A DNA stretch of 64,000 nt from ASV31 sp965229765 (GTDB taxonomy: Bacteria; Pseudomonadota; Alphaproteobacteria; Rhodobacterales; Rhodobacteraceae). Of this stretch, positions 34,664 to 43,484 are shown piece after piece. The notes beneath the pieces are model-generated. The model worked only from the letters and a program-made list of their open reading frames with translations, was not told where the DNA came from and ran no database searches. Each line of letters opens with the position of its first letter. Within the stretch, counting starts at the first letter, position 1. The DNA lies in NCBI GenBank assembly GCA_965229765.1, contig CBDDJT010000004.1:310001-374000 (forward strand), in the 5' to 3' direction. Position numbers and translations under genes: made by a program.

Positions 34664-35193
34664 GCTTTCGCCTTTTCCCGCTCGCGCTCGCGCTTCAGCT
34701 TGACCATCTTGCGGGTGATCATCTGCCGCCGCAGCGGCTTGAGATAGTCAATGAACAGCTTGCCGTCGAGGTGGTCGATCTCGTGCTGAACACAGGTCGC
34801 CCAAAGGCCGCCGAACTGCTCTTCGCGCTCGGTGCCGGTTTCATCGACCCAGGCGACCCGCACCTCTGCCGGACGCTCCACGTCGGCATACTGGTCAGGG
34901 ATCGACAGGCAGCCCTCTTCATAGACGTTGTGTTCTTCCGATACCCAAAGGATCCGGGGATTGAACAGGACCAAGGGGCGCGGCGGGGTGTCAGGATCCT
35001 TGATGCAATCCATCACCAGCAAACGGGCCATCACGCCCACCTGTGGCGCCGCCAGCCCGATTCCGGGCGCGTCATACATGGTCTGAAGCATATCATCCGC
35101 CAGCTCTCGCAGCTCTGGCGTGATGTCGGACACCTCGTCGCAGCGCTTTTTCAGGCGCGGATCGGGATGGATAAGGATCGGTCGGACAGTCAT
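34660..35193 (-). CDS. def: Peptide deformylase, canonical
   Basis: 177 residues from ATG 35193. All three motifs are standard: GIGLAAPQVG (44-53), EEGCLSIPD with Cys95, and HEIDH with His137, Glu138 and His141. It removes the formyl group from nascent N-termini, so it acts after Fmt in the same operon. A lysine/arginine-rich C-terminal helix (KMVKLKREREREKAKA) follows, as in other alphaproteobacterial Def for ribosome contact. It is the first gene of the operon; 100 bp upstream lies the divergent PatB-type gene. Confidence 0.97.
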   Translation of the reverse strand: MTVRPILIHPDPRLKKRCDEVSDITPELRELADDMLQTMYDAPGIGLAAPQVGVMARLLVMDCIKDPDTPPRPLVLFNPRILWVSEEHNVYEEGCLSIPDQYADVERPAEVRVAWVDETGTEREEQFGGLWATCVQHEIDHLDGKLFIDYLKPLRRQMITRKMVKLKREREREKAKA

Positions 35194-35293
35194 GGCCTTG
35201 GATGTAGGCGATGGCCCGCCCGCGTGCAATCTCCCTTGCGCCCGCGGCACGGAAGGGTAGCTTGCGTCCCGGGCAAGGACACCGGAGGCACCC

Positions 35294-36466
35294 TTGGAAT
35301 TTGACTTCGACCGCGAAAAGGACCGCGCTGGCGGACACCGCAGCAAGTTCGACAACATGGAAGCCTTCTGCGGCCTGACACCCGACACGGGCATCGCCAT
35401 GTGGGTTGCCGACATGGATTTCGATGCTGCCCCCTGTATTCTCGATACGCTTCGCACCGATCTGGACAGCGGGTACATGGGGTATTTCGGAAATCCGGGT
35501 CCGGTGACAGAGGCCATCTGCGGGTGGATGAAGTCAAGACACGGCTGGACCATCGACCCGGGCTGGATCCGGTTTTCCCATGGCGTGGTGAATGCCTTTG
35601 CTATGACCCTTCAGGCGTTTTCGGATCCCGGCGACGATATCATCGTCTTTTCGCCCGTGTATCACGCCTTCTATTCCAAGGCCCGGGCCCTTGGGCGCGG
35701 GATCGTGGAAAGCCAGCTTGTCCTGAAAGACGGCCAGTACCGGATGGACCTGGGCGCACTGGCGGGGCAGCTGACGGGCAAGGAACGGATCGTCGTCTTC
35801 TGCAGCCCCCATAATCCGGGCGGCCGCCTCTGGGACGCGGATGAGATAAAGGCCCTGGCCGAATTCTGCGCCGCTCATGACCTGCTGCTGCTTTCGGACG
35901 AAATCCACATGGACCTGTGCTTTCCGGGCGCACGGCACCTGCCGACGGCAACCACCGCACCACAGGCCACACCCCGCCTCGTCACCATCACGGCGGCATC
36001 CAAGGGGTTCAACATCGCCGGCGGAGAAACCGGTTTTGCGATTATCGAGGACCCGGAACTGCGCGCACGGTTCGACATCGCGCACAAGATGATGGGCGGC
36101 ACGCCCAACAGGTTCGGGATGCTGATGACCAGGGCGGCCTTCACCGAGGGCGCCGCGTGGTCAGAAGCGGTGCGCGCCTATCTCGGCGGAAACTTCGCGC
36201 TCTGGCGCGACCGGATCGGCGCGCTGCCGGGCGTGTCCGTCATGGACATGCAGGCGACCTACCTCAGCTGGGTGGATTTCGAACGCACCGGCATGGCACC
36301 CGGCGAAACCACGGCGCGTCTCCACCAGGCGGGCATCGCGATGTCGCCGGGCGCGCAGTTCGGCAAGGGCGGAAAGGACTGGCACCGTTTCAACATCGCC
36401 ATGCCGCGCCCACGCCTGGAGACCGCGATCAAGCGGATCGAGGACGCGTTTTCGGACCTGCAATAG
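35294..36466 (+). CDS. PatB/MalY-type PLP-dependent C-S lyase
   Basis: 390 residues from a TTG start. TTG 35294 is chosen because a GGAGG sits six to ten bases upstream and the product then opens with FDFDREKDRAGGHRSKFD, as in this family. It is a fold-I aminotransferase-like protein: WVADMDF near 37-43, FCSPHNPGGRLWD, and the Schiff-base Lys237 in TAASKGFNIAG. MalY/PatB enzymes cleave cystathionine or other cysteine-S conjugates to a thiol, pyruvate and ammonia. Divergent from def. Aminotransferase activity cannot be excluded. Confidence 0.88.
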   Translation: MEFDFDREKDRAGGHRSKFDNMEAFCGLTPDTGIAMWVADMDFDAAPCILDTLRTDLDSGYMGYFGNPGPVTEAICGWMKSRHGWTIDPGWIRFSHGVVNAFAMTLQAFSDPGDDIIVFSPVYHAFYSKARALGRGIVESQLVLKDGQYRMDLGALAGQLTGKERIVVFCSPHNPGGRLWDADEIKALAEFCAAHDLLLLSDEIHMDLCFPGARHLPTATTAPQATPRLVTITAASKGFNIAGGETGFAIIEDPELRARFDIAHKMMGGTPNRFGMLMTRAAFTEGAAWSEAVRAYLGGNFALWRDRIGALPGVSVMDMQATYLSWVDFERTGMAPGETTARLHQAGIAMSPGAQFGKGGKDWHRFNIAMPRPRLETAIKRIEDAFSDLQ

Positions 36467-36472
36467 CCGAGG

Positions 36473-36823
36473 TCAGTCGCGCGACAGCAATGCGATCGGC
36501 GCATCCGCGTCGCGCGCGAAATCAAGGGGCGCGCGATCCTCGGCCACCGTGTTGCGCTTGAATTCGTAGATCATTTCGCCGTTGTCGGCGGTACTGGCCA
36601 CGATCAGGCACTGCCAAAGGTGACGCGCGCCATCGTAGATATCGACAAGACCGCGAAGCCGGGGCGCATCCTGTTCATCGACGGCGAACCCGCCATCCCA
36701 AAGCCGGTGCACGATGAACACGTCCTCGCCCGCATGGACCCGAAGGCGTGCCTTCTTGCGTCGGTCCCGGCGACGGGCCTCGGCCAGCCCCTCCAGCACC
36801 TCTTTCGGCAGAAAGTCGGTCAT
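36473..36823 (-). CDS. Conserved small protein, function unknown
   Basis: 116 residues from ATG 36823 (a TTG two codons upstream is possible). The N-terminal helix (MTDFLPKEVLEGLAEARRRD) is very basic. The rest is beta-rich: KKARLRVHAGEDVFIVHRLWDGGFAVDEQ, then LRGLVDIYDGARHLWQCLIV, which has some resemblance to a PilZ-like barrel. I recall Rhodobacterales homologues but no function. It lies between the PatB gene (convergent) and cobM on the same strand, 102 bp from cobM's stop. Confidence 0.65.
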   Translation of the reverse strand: MTDFLPKEVLEGLAEARRRDRRKKARLRVHAGEDVFIVHRLWDGGFAVDEQDAPRLRGLVDIYDGARHLWQCLIVASTADNGEMIYEFKRNTVAEDRAPLDFARDADAPIALLSRD

Positions 36824-36925
36824 GCGCAAAACTCCATTGCTCAGAAAATGGACCAGCCTGCCTGCACGTCAAGCATTTGTGAAACTCTGCGGCCGCGGCG
36901 CAGATGGACCGTGTCCCCCGTGCCC

Positions 36926-37696
36926 CTATCCTTCGCGTAGCTTTGGACGCAGGACGTGGGGATGCGCAGGGTCGTAAAGGGCGCTGTCGGGGAAGTCTTC
37001 GGACGTGCCAAGCGCCGGCCCCACCAGAATTAGTGCCGTGCGCGTGATCTTGGCCGCGCGTACCTGGGCGTGAATGTCCGCAAGGGTGCCTCGCAAGATC
37101 ATCTGGTCGGGCCAGCCGACCCGGTAGACCACCGCAACCGGGCAATCGGCGCCGTAATGCGGCGTCAGGACACGTTCGATCTCTCGAAGGGCGCGGATCC
37201 CCAGGTGAATGGCCAGTGTCGCGCCGGTGCGCGCAAAGTTGTCCAGCGTCTCGCCCGGCGGCAGGCCGGTGGATTTCATCGCCATCCGGGTCAGCACGAT
37301 GGATTGCGCCACCTGCGGCACCGTCAATTCCTGACCCAACGCGGCAGCGGCGGCGGCATAGGCCGGCACGCCGGGCACGATCTGATAGTCGATCCCATCC
37401 GCCTTCAGCCGCCGGATCTGTTCTGCGATCGCCCCGTAAAGCGATGGATCCCCCGAATGCACCCGCGCGACATCCTGGCCGCGGGCATGGGCCGCGACGA
37501 TCTCTGCATGGGTTTCGTCCAGCGTCATGGTCGCCGTATCCAGCACCCGGGCGTCTTCGGGGGCGATCGCCACGACCTCGGTCGGCACAAGCGATCCGGC
37601 GAACAGACACACCGGGCAGGATGCGATCAGACGCTCTGCCTTCCTTGTAAGAAGTTCGGGATCACCCGGCCCGGCGCCGATGAAAAAGACGGTCAT
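36926..37696 (-). CDS. cobM: Precorrin-4 C11-methyltransferase
   Basis: 256 residues. A class-III SAM methyltransferase with FFIGAGPGDPELLTRKA near the N-terminus, VHSGDPSLYGA near 80-90 (the SAM loop) and VPGVPAYAAAAA near 107. It methylates C11 of the corrin precursor. It lies 93 bp after the CbiG-CobJ gene, the widest gap within the minus-strand cob cluster apart from the cobH flanks, with nothing coding in it. Confidence 0.95.
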   Translation of the reverse strand: MTVFFIGAGPGDPELLTRKAERLIASCPVCLFAGSLVPTEVVAIAPEDARVLDTATMTLDETHAEIVAAHARGQDVARVHSGDPSLYGAIAEQIRRLKADGIDYQIVPGVPAYAAAAAALGQELTVPQVAQSIVLTRMAMKSTGLPPGETLDNFARTGATLAIHLGIRALREIERVLTPHYGADCPVAVVYRVGWPDQMILRGTLADIHAQVRAAKITRTALILVGPALGTSEDFPDSALYDPAHPHVLRPKLREG

Positions 37697-37789
37697 TTCA
37701 GGCGTGCTCCCTTGAATGTGCCCGGACAGGGGGTGCGCGCCGGGCAGGCATCGCGTGCGGCCGGTGTCAGGGGGGGCCGCGCGACCGGT

Positions 37790-39598
37790 TCAGCCATGGG
37801 AAAGATCTCCATCGATCTTTCGGGCATACCCGCGTGGCGTGAACATGCGGGGCCCCTCTCCAAGCTCGGCCAGCCGCGACTGTGAAGAGCCCACCAGAAC
37901 CACGGTCAGCATGTCGACCTCATCCACTTGCAAGTCTTCGAGGCGGCGGTAGACCAGCTGTTCCTCGGGCCGCCCAAGGCTGCTGGCCAGCAAGACTGGC
38001 GTTTCCGCCGGGCGGTGTCCCAGAAGAATGTCGCGCGCTTCTGCCAGAAGGGTGCGGCGCCGCTTCGAAACGGGATTGTAGAAGGCGATGACAAAATCGC
38101 CTTCCGCCGCGGCACGAATTCGGCGGACGATGTCTTCTCTCGGGGTCAAGAGGTCGGACAGCGATATGGCACAGAAATCATGGCCCAGCGGGGCGCCAGC
38201 GCGGGCCGCCGCGGCCTGAAGCGCCGAGATGCCCGGCGCGCTGATCACCTCGACCCGGCGCGCGGCCGCACTCACGCCGCCCTCGGCTTGGGGGCGGTGC
38301 AGCAGTTCGAACACAAGCGCCCCCATCGCGTAGATCCCGGCGTCCCCCGAACAGATCAGTGCCACGTCACGCCCCTCACCGGCGCGTTCCAGCGCATAGC
38401 GACAGCGCGCCTCTTCGCCGCCCAGCGGGAAATCCTGCCGGGGCTTGCCAGCCGCCAAGGGCCCGATCAGGTCAATATACAGGCCGTATCCCACAAGCTC
38501 TTCGGCCTCTGCGATCAGGCGGCTTGCCTCTGGCGTGCGCCACGCCGCTTGTCCGGGCCCGATTCCAACGATTGAAAGCCGCCCGCGCGCCCGTCCGCGC
38601 GGCGTGGTGATCGGCGCTGACGCGCGGGCAAGTGCGGCGGTCGCATTGCCGGTCTTGCGCTTTGCCACCGCCAGCACCGCGTCAGGTCCGGCCGCGGCCA
38701 GCGCGGCACCCTCGGATACGCCATGGCACCCGACTTCGGCAAATACGACGTCCGACGGCGTTTCCAACCTGGGTGTTTCCGCCTCCAACTCGGCCGCCGG
38801 GAACAAGCGCAATGGCACGCCGATCTGTCGCGCCAGCGCGATCACCGCCGGTTCATCCGCCTTGATATCCACCGAGGCAACGCAAGCCAGCGCTTCGGCG
38901 GCGATGCCTGCTTCCGCAAGGACATCGCGGACCAGTGCGGCAAGGTCCTCGGGCGGTGTGCCCCGTGCACAGCCCACGCCCAGAACATGGCGCTGGGGAT
39001 GGTAGACCAGCCGGGTCGGCCCGGCGGGGCCGGGCGCTTCGGTCACGGCAAGGGTCACGTCCCCATCCTCGCGGTGGGCCAGACCGAAGATCGCGGGCCC
39101 TTCGATGCGCGCGCCGGCGCCGGACAAAAGGGCCGCCATCGCCGACTTTGCATCTGCGGGGTTCGACAGCCTGTACCCCTCTGGCGGTTCATCCAGCGCG
39201 GCACCCAGCGCGACCTCGCCCGCGGTTGTCACCGCCGCAACACCCCCCAGGGCTTCTGAGATCTGGTGTGCCAGCCGGTTGGCGCCCCGATGCCCTCCCA
39301 GCAGCGGCACCACGACCCTGCCGTCATCCGACACCGAAAGAACCGGAGGCTCTGCCTTCTTGTCGGCCAGAAGCGGCGCAACCGCGCGGATCAGGATACC
39401 AGATGCGCAAACCCCGACGATGGGTATGCCGGCCGCGAACAGGGTACGCGCATGATCGAGCGCGTCCGGAAACCACGCGTCCGCACGATCGACCCGTTCG
39501 TTGCGTCCGTGAACAGGCCAGCCGAATGCGGCGGCCAGGCGGTGGGCCAGCGGTTCACCCGCCCGGTTCAGACATAGGATGACGGGGGTCACAGCCAC
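37790..39598 (-). CDS. cobJ: CbiG-CobJ fusion: cobalamin protein CbiG + precorrin-3B C17-methyltransferase
   Basis: 602 residues joining two enzymes. The first part (about 1-330) is CbiG: GIPIVGVCASGILIRAVAPLLADK, the GGHRGANRLA motif of the N-terminal domain and the CobE-like C-terminal domain (VGCARGTPPEDLAALVRDVLAEAG and DIKADEPAV). The second (about 335-595) is CobJ, opening with SIVGIGPGQAAWRTPEA, with CSGDAGIYAMG and APGISALQAAAARAGAPLGHDF. CbiG opens the ring lactone and releases the C20 unit in the anaerobic route; CobJ methylates C17 during contraction. The 3' end of cobI overlaps its start by 10 bp. Confidence 0.94.
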   Translation of the reverse strand: MAVTPVILCLNRAGEPLAHRLAAAFGWPVHGRNERVDRADAWFPDALDHARTLFAAGIPIVGVCASGILIRAVAPLLADKKAEPPVLSVSDDGRVVVPLLGGHRGANRLAHQISEALGGVAAVTTAGEVALGAALDEPPEGYRLSNPADAKSAMAALLSGAGARIEGPAIFGLAHREDGDVTLAVTEAPGPAGPTRLVYHPQRHVLGVGCARGTPPEDLAALVRDVLAEAGIAAEALACVASVDIKADEPAVIALARQIGVPLRLFPAAELEAETPRLETPSDVVFAEVGCHGVSEGAALAAAGPDAVLAVAKRKTGNATAALARASAPITTPRGRARGRLSIVGIGPGQAAWRTPEASRLIAEAEELVGYGLYIDLIGPLAAGKPRQDFPLGGEEARCRYALERAGEGRDVALICSGDAGIYAMGALVFELLHRPQAEGGVSAAARRVEVISAPGISALQAAAARAGAPLGHDFCAISLSDLLTPREDIVRRIRAAAEGDFVIAFYNPVSKRRRTLLAEARDILLGHRPAETPVLLASSLGRPEEQLVYRRLEDLQVDEVDMLTVVLVGSSQSRLAELGEGPRMFTPRGYARKIDGDLSHG

Positions 39599-40290
39599 GG
39601 GTCAGCCCCTTTCGTGACAAGGATCATCGAAAAATACGGTGCGGTTTCAGGTGCCTCGGACAGCGGCAGGCGCACCTCTTCGGGCAGCGTCGCACGCTCG
39701 ATGTAGACAGCGCGCGACGCCAGTCCCTCGGCCTCGAGCACCGCACGCAGGCGTGGAAGATGCCGCCCGACCTTCAGGATCGCAATTGTTTCCGCGGCCT
39801 GCAGGCGCGCGCGCAATTCATCCTCTGGCAAGGGCCCGGGAAGAACCGTCAGGACCTCGTTTCGGGCGACCAGCGGCTGACCGGCCACCGCGGCACAAGC
39901 CGTCAGGGAACTGACACCCGGCACGACCTCGACCGGGTAACGCGGGGCAAGGCGCGCATGAAGATACATGAACGAGCCATAAAAGAACGGGTCGCCCTCG
40001 CACAGGCAAACGACGTCCTGTCCCGCTTCCAGTTCTTCCGCGATACGTGCCGCGCCGGTGTCATATGCCGCCTGTGCCGGTTCGCGCGCGGATGTCATCG
40101 GCACATCCATGACGATCTCGCGCGCGCCGGAAGGGATAAGGTCGGCCGCGATCGCGCGCGCAAGGCTCGCGCTGCCCGCCAGCGCCGGATAGGCGATCAC
40201 AGGGGCTGACGCGATCAGCCGCGCCGCCTTGCGCGTTATGAGCTCGGGGTCACCCGGACCAAGCCCGACACCATAAAGCGTGCCCGTCAT
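39589..40290 (-). CDS. cobI: Precorrin-2 C20-methyltransferase
   Basis: 233 residues from ATG 40290, which overlaps the cobL stop by 4 bp; a further in-frame ATG upstream is inside cobL. It is a class-III methyltransferase with YGVGLGPGDPELITRKA at the N-terminus, CEGDPFFYGSFMYL near 95-108 and VPGVSSLTACAA near 120. It adds the C20 methyl group. Its last 10 bp overlap the CbiG-CobJ start. Confidence 0.95.
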   Translation of the reverse strand: MTGTLYGVGLGPGDPELITRKAARLIASAPVIAYPALAGSASLARAIAADLIPSGAREIVMDVPMTSAREPAQAAYDTGAARIAEELEAGQDVVCLCEGDPFFYGSFMYLHARLAPRYPVEVVPGVSSLTACAAVAGQPLVARNEVLTVLPGPLPEDELRARLQAAETIAILKVGRHLPRLRAVLEAEGLASRAVYIERATLPEEVRLPLSEAPETAPYFSMILVTKGADPWL

Positions 40291-41489
40291 CGCTTGACCA
40301 GGCTCCACTGGGTTACGGGCATCGAAGGACGCCAGCCGGTGAGGCCGCCCACGGGCTCGGCCCGCGCCAGCGACAGCTTGACCAACTGGCCGCCATGGGC
40401 CTTGTGAAGTGACAAAAGCGTCGCTTCGGATTCCAGCGTCACAGAGTTTGCGACCAGCCGCCCAAGGGGCTTGAGCGCGCTCCAGGCCGCGGCGAAAACC
40501 TCTTGCGACATCCCGCCGCCGATAAAGATCGCATCCGGCGCCGCCAGTCCCTGCAACGCCGCAGGCGCTTCTCCTTCCACCAGTTCCAGCCGTGGCGCGC
40601 CCAAGGCAAGTGCATTCGCGGCCGCCATCGCACGACGGTCGGCGCGGGGCTCAATCCCGATGGCGCGGGCATAGTGCGCGGCCCGCATCCATTCCACCGC
40701 GACCGATCCACAGCCGGTGCCGATATCCCACAGCAGCGCACCGCGCATCGGCATAAGCTTGGCCACGGTCACGGCGCGGACCTCTTGCTTGGTCATCGTG
40801 CCATCGTGCCGGAACAACTCGTCAGCAAGCCCGGGCACGCGCGGCAAAAGCGCGGCGTCAGCGGCCGCCACGCAATCGACCGCAAGGGTGTTGAAGGCGG
40901 GGACCACATGGTCCCAGCTTTCGGCGACACCATCGAACCTTTGTTCCTCGGCACCGCCCATGCTGGCCATGACGGTCATGGGCGACGCGCCGAACCCGCG
41001 CTCTGTCAGAAAGCGTGCAATCTGCGCGGGCGTTTCCGCGCCCGTTGTCAGGATGAGCAACCTTTGATCGGGCTGGATAAACGCGATCATCTGTTCCACG
41101 GGCCGCCCGTGAACCGTCAGCGTCTCGACGTCCGCAAGGCTCCATCCCATGCGCGCCGCTGCCAGCTGAAACGCAGACAACTGCGGATGATAGACGATCT
41201 CGGCAGGCGGGATGGAACGGCCGATGCGCGCGCCGACAGAGAACCACAGCGGATCGCCGGTGGCCAGCACCACGACGCGGCGGCCCTGCATTGACCGAAG
41301 CGTGCCGATCAGCGCATCGAAGGGATGTGGCCATGCCAGCCGCTCGGCGGTGACGCTTCCGGACAGCCTGTGGTGACGGTCGCCGCCTATGATGACCTCG
41401 GCCGCCTCCAACACCGCGCGCGTGGCGGGGAGCAGCCCGTCCATGCCCTCTTCTCCGATACCGACGATATGCAACCAGGGATCAGGCAT
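40287..41489 (-). CDS. cobL: Precorrin-6Y C5,15-methyltransferase (decarboxylating)
   Basis: 400 residues with two domains. The CbiE-type part (about 1-200) has HIVGIGEEGMDGL and LATGDPLWFSVG. The CbiT-type part (about 225-400) has the Rossmann SAM motif LLWDIGTGCGSVAVEWM near 250-266. It methylates C5 and C15 and decarboxylates the C12 acetate. The CobL fusion is the usual aerobic-route form. It follows cobH after 42 bp and overlaps cobI by 4 bp. Confidence 0.95.
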   Translation of the reverse strand: MPDPWLHIVGIGEEGMDGLLPATRAVLEAAEVIIGGDRHHRLSGSVTAERLAWPHPFDALIGTLRSMQGRRVVVLATGDPLWFSVGARIGRSIPPAEIVYHPQLSAFQLAAARMGWSLADVETLTVHGRPVEQMIAFIQPDQRLLILTTGAETPAQIARFLTERGFGASPMTVMASMGGAEEQRFDGVAESWDHVVPAFNTLAVDCVAAADAALLPRVPGLADELFRHDGTMTKQEVRAVTVAKLMPMRGALLWDIGTGCGSVAVEWMRAAHYARAIGIEPRADRRAMAAANALALGAPRLELVEGEAPAALQGLAAPDAIFIGGGMSQEVFAAAWSALKPLGRLVANSVTLESEATLLSLHKAHGGQLVKLSLARAEPVGGLTGWRPSMPVTQWSLVKR

Positions 41490-41531
41490 TGGCGCCTCCG
41501 TTGACGATGAATGCCTGCCGCGTTCCGCAGA

Positions 41532-42170
41532 TCATGCGGCGTCCTCCGGCAAGCCCGCCGCCAGTGCGTTGACGGCGGCAGAGGCCATCGCCGACCCGCC
41601 CCGCCGGCCGCGCAGGGCGACGAATTCGCAGCCACGCGGATTGGCGGCCAGCTCGGCCTTTGATTCCGCGGCCCCTACGAAACCAACGGGAAACCCCAGG
41701 ATCAGCGCCGGTTTCGACACCCCGGTGTCAAGCATTTCCAGCAGGTGGAACAGCGCGGTCGGCGCGTTCCCGATCGCCACGACGGCACCGTCCAGCCTGT
41801 CACGCCACAATTCGACAGCGGCGGCAGAGCGCGTCGTGCCCAACCGTGCGGCAAGATCGGGAACACCCGGGTCGTTAAGGGTCACCACCACGTCGTTCCG
41901 CGCCGGCAGACGCGAAGCGATGATGCCGGCGGCCACCATGCGGCAATCACACAGGACCGGGGCGCCGGCGGCCAGGGCCGCGTGCCCGGCTTCCGCCGCA
42001 GCAGCGGAAAACGCCAATCGGTCGGCAATCTCGACCATGCCGCAGGCATGGATCACCCGCACGGCCAGCGGCTGCATCGACACGGGAAACCGGTCAAGCC
42101 GCGCCTCTGCCCGCACCGTTCTGAAGCTTTGCGCATAGATGGCGGCCGGGTCTTTTTCGTAGCTGCGCAA
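41532..42170 (-). CDS. cobH: Precorrin-8X methylmutase
   Basis: 212 residues. The catalytic His41 is in RVIHACGMVE. Other CobH/CbiC blocks are LCDCRMVAAGI, and the substrate-binding VAIGNAPTALFHLLEML and GFPVGFVGAAESK. It moves the C11 methyl to C12, giving hydrogenobyrinate. It lies 74 bp downstream of cbiX and upstream of cobL. Confidence 0.96.
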   Translation of the reverse strand: MRSYEKDPAAIYAQSFRTVRAEARLDRFPVSMQPLAVRVIHACGMVEIADRLAFSAAAAEAGHAALAAGAPVLCDCRMVAAGIIASRLPARNDVVVTLNDPGVPDLAARLGTTRSAAAVELWRDRLDGAVVAIGNAPTALFHLLEMLDTGVSKPALILGFPVGFVGAAESKAELAANPRGCEFVALRGRRGGSAMASAAVNALAAGLPEDAA

Positions 42171-42244
42171 CGGGTCAGGCTTTCCTGGGGCGGAAGATGG
42201 GGATGCTTCCGGAAGGGGGCTGTTGGGGCACGGGGCGGCCGGGG

Positions 42245-43480
42245 TCAGCGCTGTTTCGGGCGCGCGCTTTCAGGGCCCAGCGGATGACGCGCATGGGGAT
42301 AGGGCGCGTGGTGATGGTGGTCGTGATCATGATGATGATCGTCAGCGTGGTGATGCGTGTGATGGTGATGGTCGTGCGCATCCTGTGCCTGCAACCGGCA
42401 CAGACCTGTGCAGAAACTGTCGCAAAGCGTGCAGTCTGCCACGTTCGATCCCGGGGCGCTGGCGCCCTGACCCTCGACATGATGGTGATGGCTTTCCTGC
42501 ACCGCGCCCACCTCGGCCTCGAAGCCAAGAACGGCGGTGCGATACTTGCACAGGACACATGTCGGGGGCGGGACCGCGCCGAACGCGGGGTGGCCGCGGC
42601 CCTTCTCTGCGGCAATGACCGCGCGCTGTTTGGGCGTCAGGCGCTGCGCTTCCTGCCCCTCGATCGACAGGACCTGAGTGCGATACTGACAGGTGCTGCA
42701 ACTTGGCGGCAAAACGTCGGCATCCAGTTCCAGAACACGCTCGGCAAAGGTTTCCAGAACCTTCGGATGGTCGTTCAGGTATCCTGCCTTGACGAAGTGG
42801 ATATCGGGGTGTCGCGCGGCCACCTGGTCGGTGAAACCATAGATCCTGTCGATCAGGATGCCCGTGAACAGGAAGTAAGGGAACACGACGACCCGGCGAT
42901 AGCCCAGCCGCGCTACGTGTTCGAGGCAGGGTTCCACCAGTGGAAACGTCACGCCGGAGTACCCGACCGCGCACCAGCCAAAGCCCATGCCTTCCCAAAG
43001 CATCCGGGCGATCTTGGCGACGTTGGCATTGGCGTCGGGGTCCGAGGCGCCCCGGCCGATCACCACAAGGCAAGTCTCGTGCAGCGGCACCGACCCGTGT
43101 TCGGCGTTCGCGCGGTCAAGCGCGTCCTGCACCCGTTCGCCGGCAGCCGCGATCATCTTGGGATCGACCCCAAGTTCCCGGCCATAGGCGATCTCTATCC
43201 CATGCTGGGCGGCATAGCTGTTCAGGACCGTGGGTATGTCGTTCTTGGCGTGCATCGCGGCAAAAAGCATCCCGGGCACCGCAAGGATCCTTTCGCAGCC
43301 CCGGTCACGCAACTTGTCGAGACCGTCGCGGATAACGGGGTTCGCGAATTCCAGGTATCCATATTCCAGGTCCCAGTGCGGCGGCAGGACCTTGGGCAAC
43401 TTGTCAGCCAGAACGGCGAATTCGTCCACCGCCGCCTTGCTGCGGGACCCGTGGCCGCAAATCATCACGCCAGTCTTCAA
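42245..43480 (-). CDS. cbiX: Sirohydrochlorin cobaltochelatase CbiX, long form with Cys- and His-rich tail
   Basis: 411 residues from TTG 43480. That start has AGGAGG eight or nine bases upstream and yields MKTGVMICGHGSR; the in-frame ATG 43465 is too far from any Shine-Dalgarno. Two CbiX repeats give the active-site His10 (CGHGSR) in the first and VVIGRGASDPDANAN in the second. The C-terminal third holds CSTC (near 258), CVLC (near 308), CTLCDSFCTGLC (near 348) and a 30-residue His/Asp tail. Long CbiX proteins with a C-terminal Fe-S centre and His-rich stretch are known; here the tail probably stores or delivers cobalt. It may insert cobalt early, beside the late CobN chelatase. Confidence 0.88.
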   Translation of the reverse strand: MKTGVMICGHGSRSKAAVDEFAVLADKLPKVLPPHWDLEYGYLEFANPVIRDGLDKLRDRGCERILAVPGMLFAAMHAKNDIPTVLNSYAAQHGIEIAYGRELGVDPKMIAAAGERVQDALDRANAEHGSVPLHETCLVVIGRGASDPDANANVAKIARMLWEGMGFGWCAVGYSGVTFPLVEPCLEHVARLGYRRVVVFPYFLFTGILIDRIYGFTDQVAARHPDIHFVKAGYLNDHPKVLETFAERVLELDADVLPPSCSTCQYRTQVLSIEGQEAQRLTPKQRAVIAAEKGRGHPAFGAVPPPTCVLCKYRTAVLGFEAEVGAVQESHHHHVEGQGASAPGSNVADCTLCDSFCTGLCRLQAQDAHDHHHHTHHHADDHHHDHDHHHHAPYPHARHPLGPESARPKQR

Positions 43481-43484
43481 GGTA

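Noticed and set aside
37697..37789. Possible cobK remnant between cobM and the cbiG-cobJ gene
   Set aside because: Only 93 bp, no frame resembling CobK on either strand.
43465..43465. ATG 43465 as the cbiX start
   Set aside because: More than 20 bp from the AGGAGG site; TTG 43480 has ideal spacing and restores the MKTG start.
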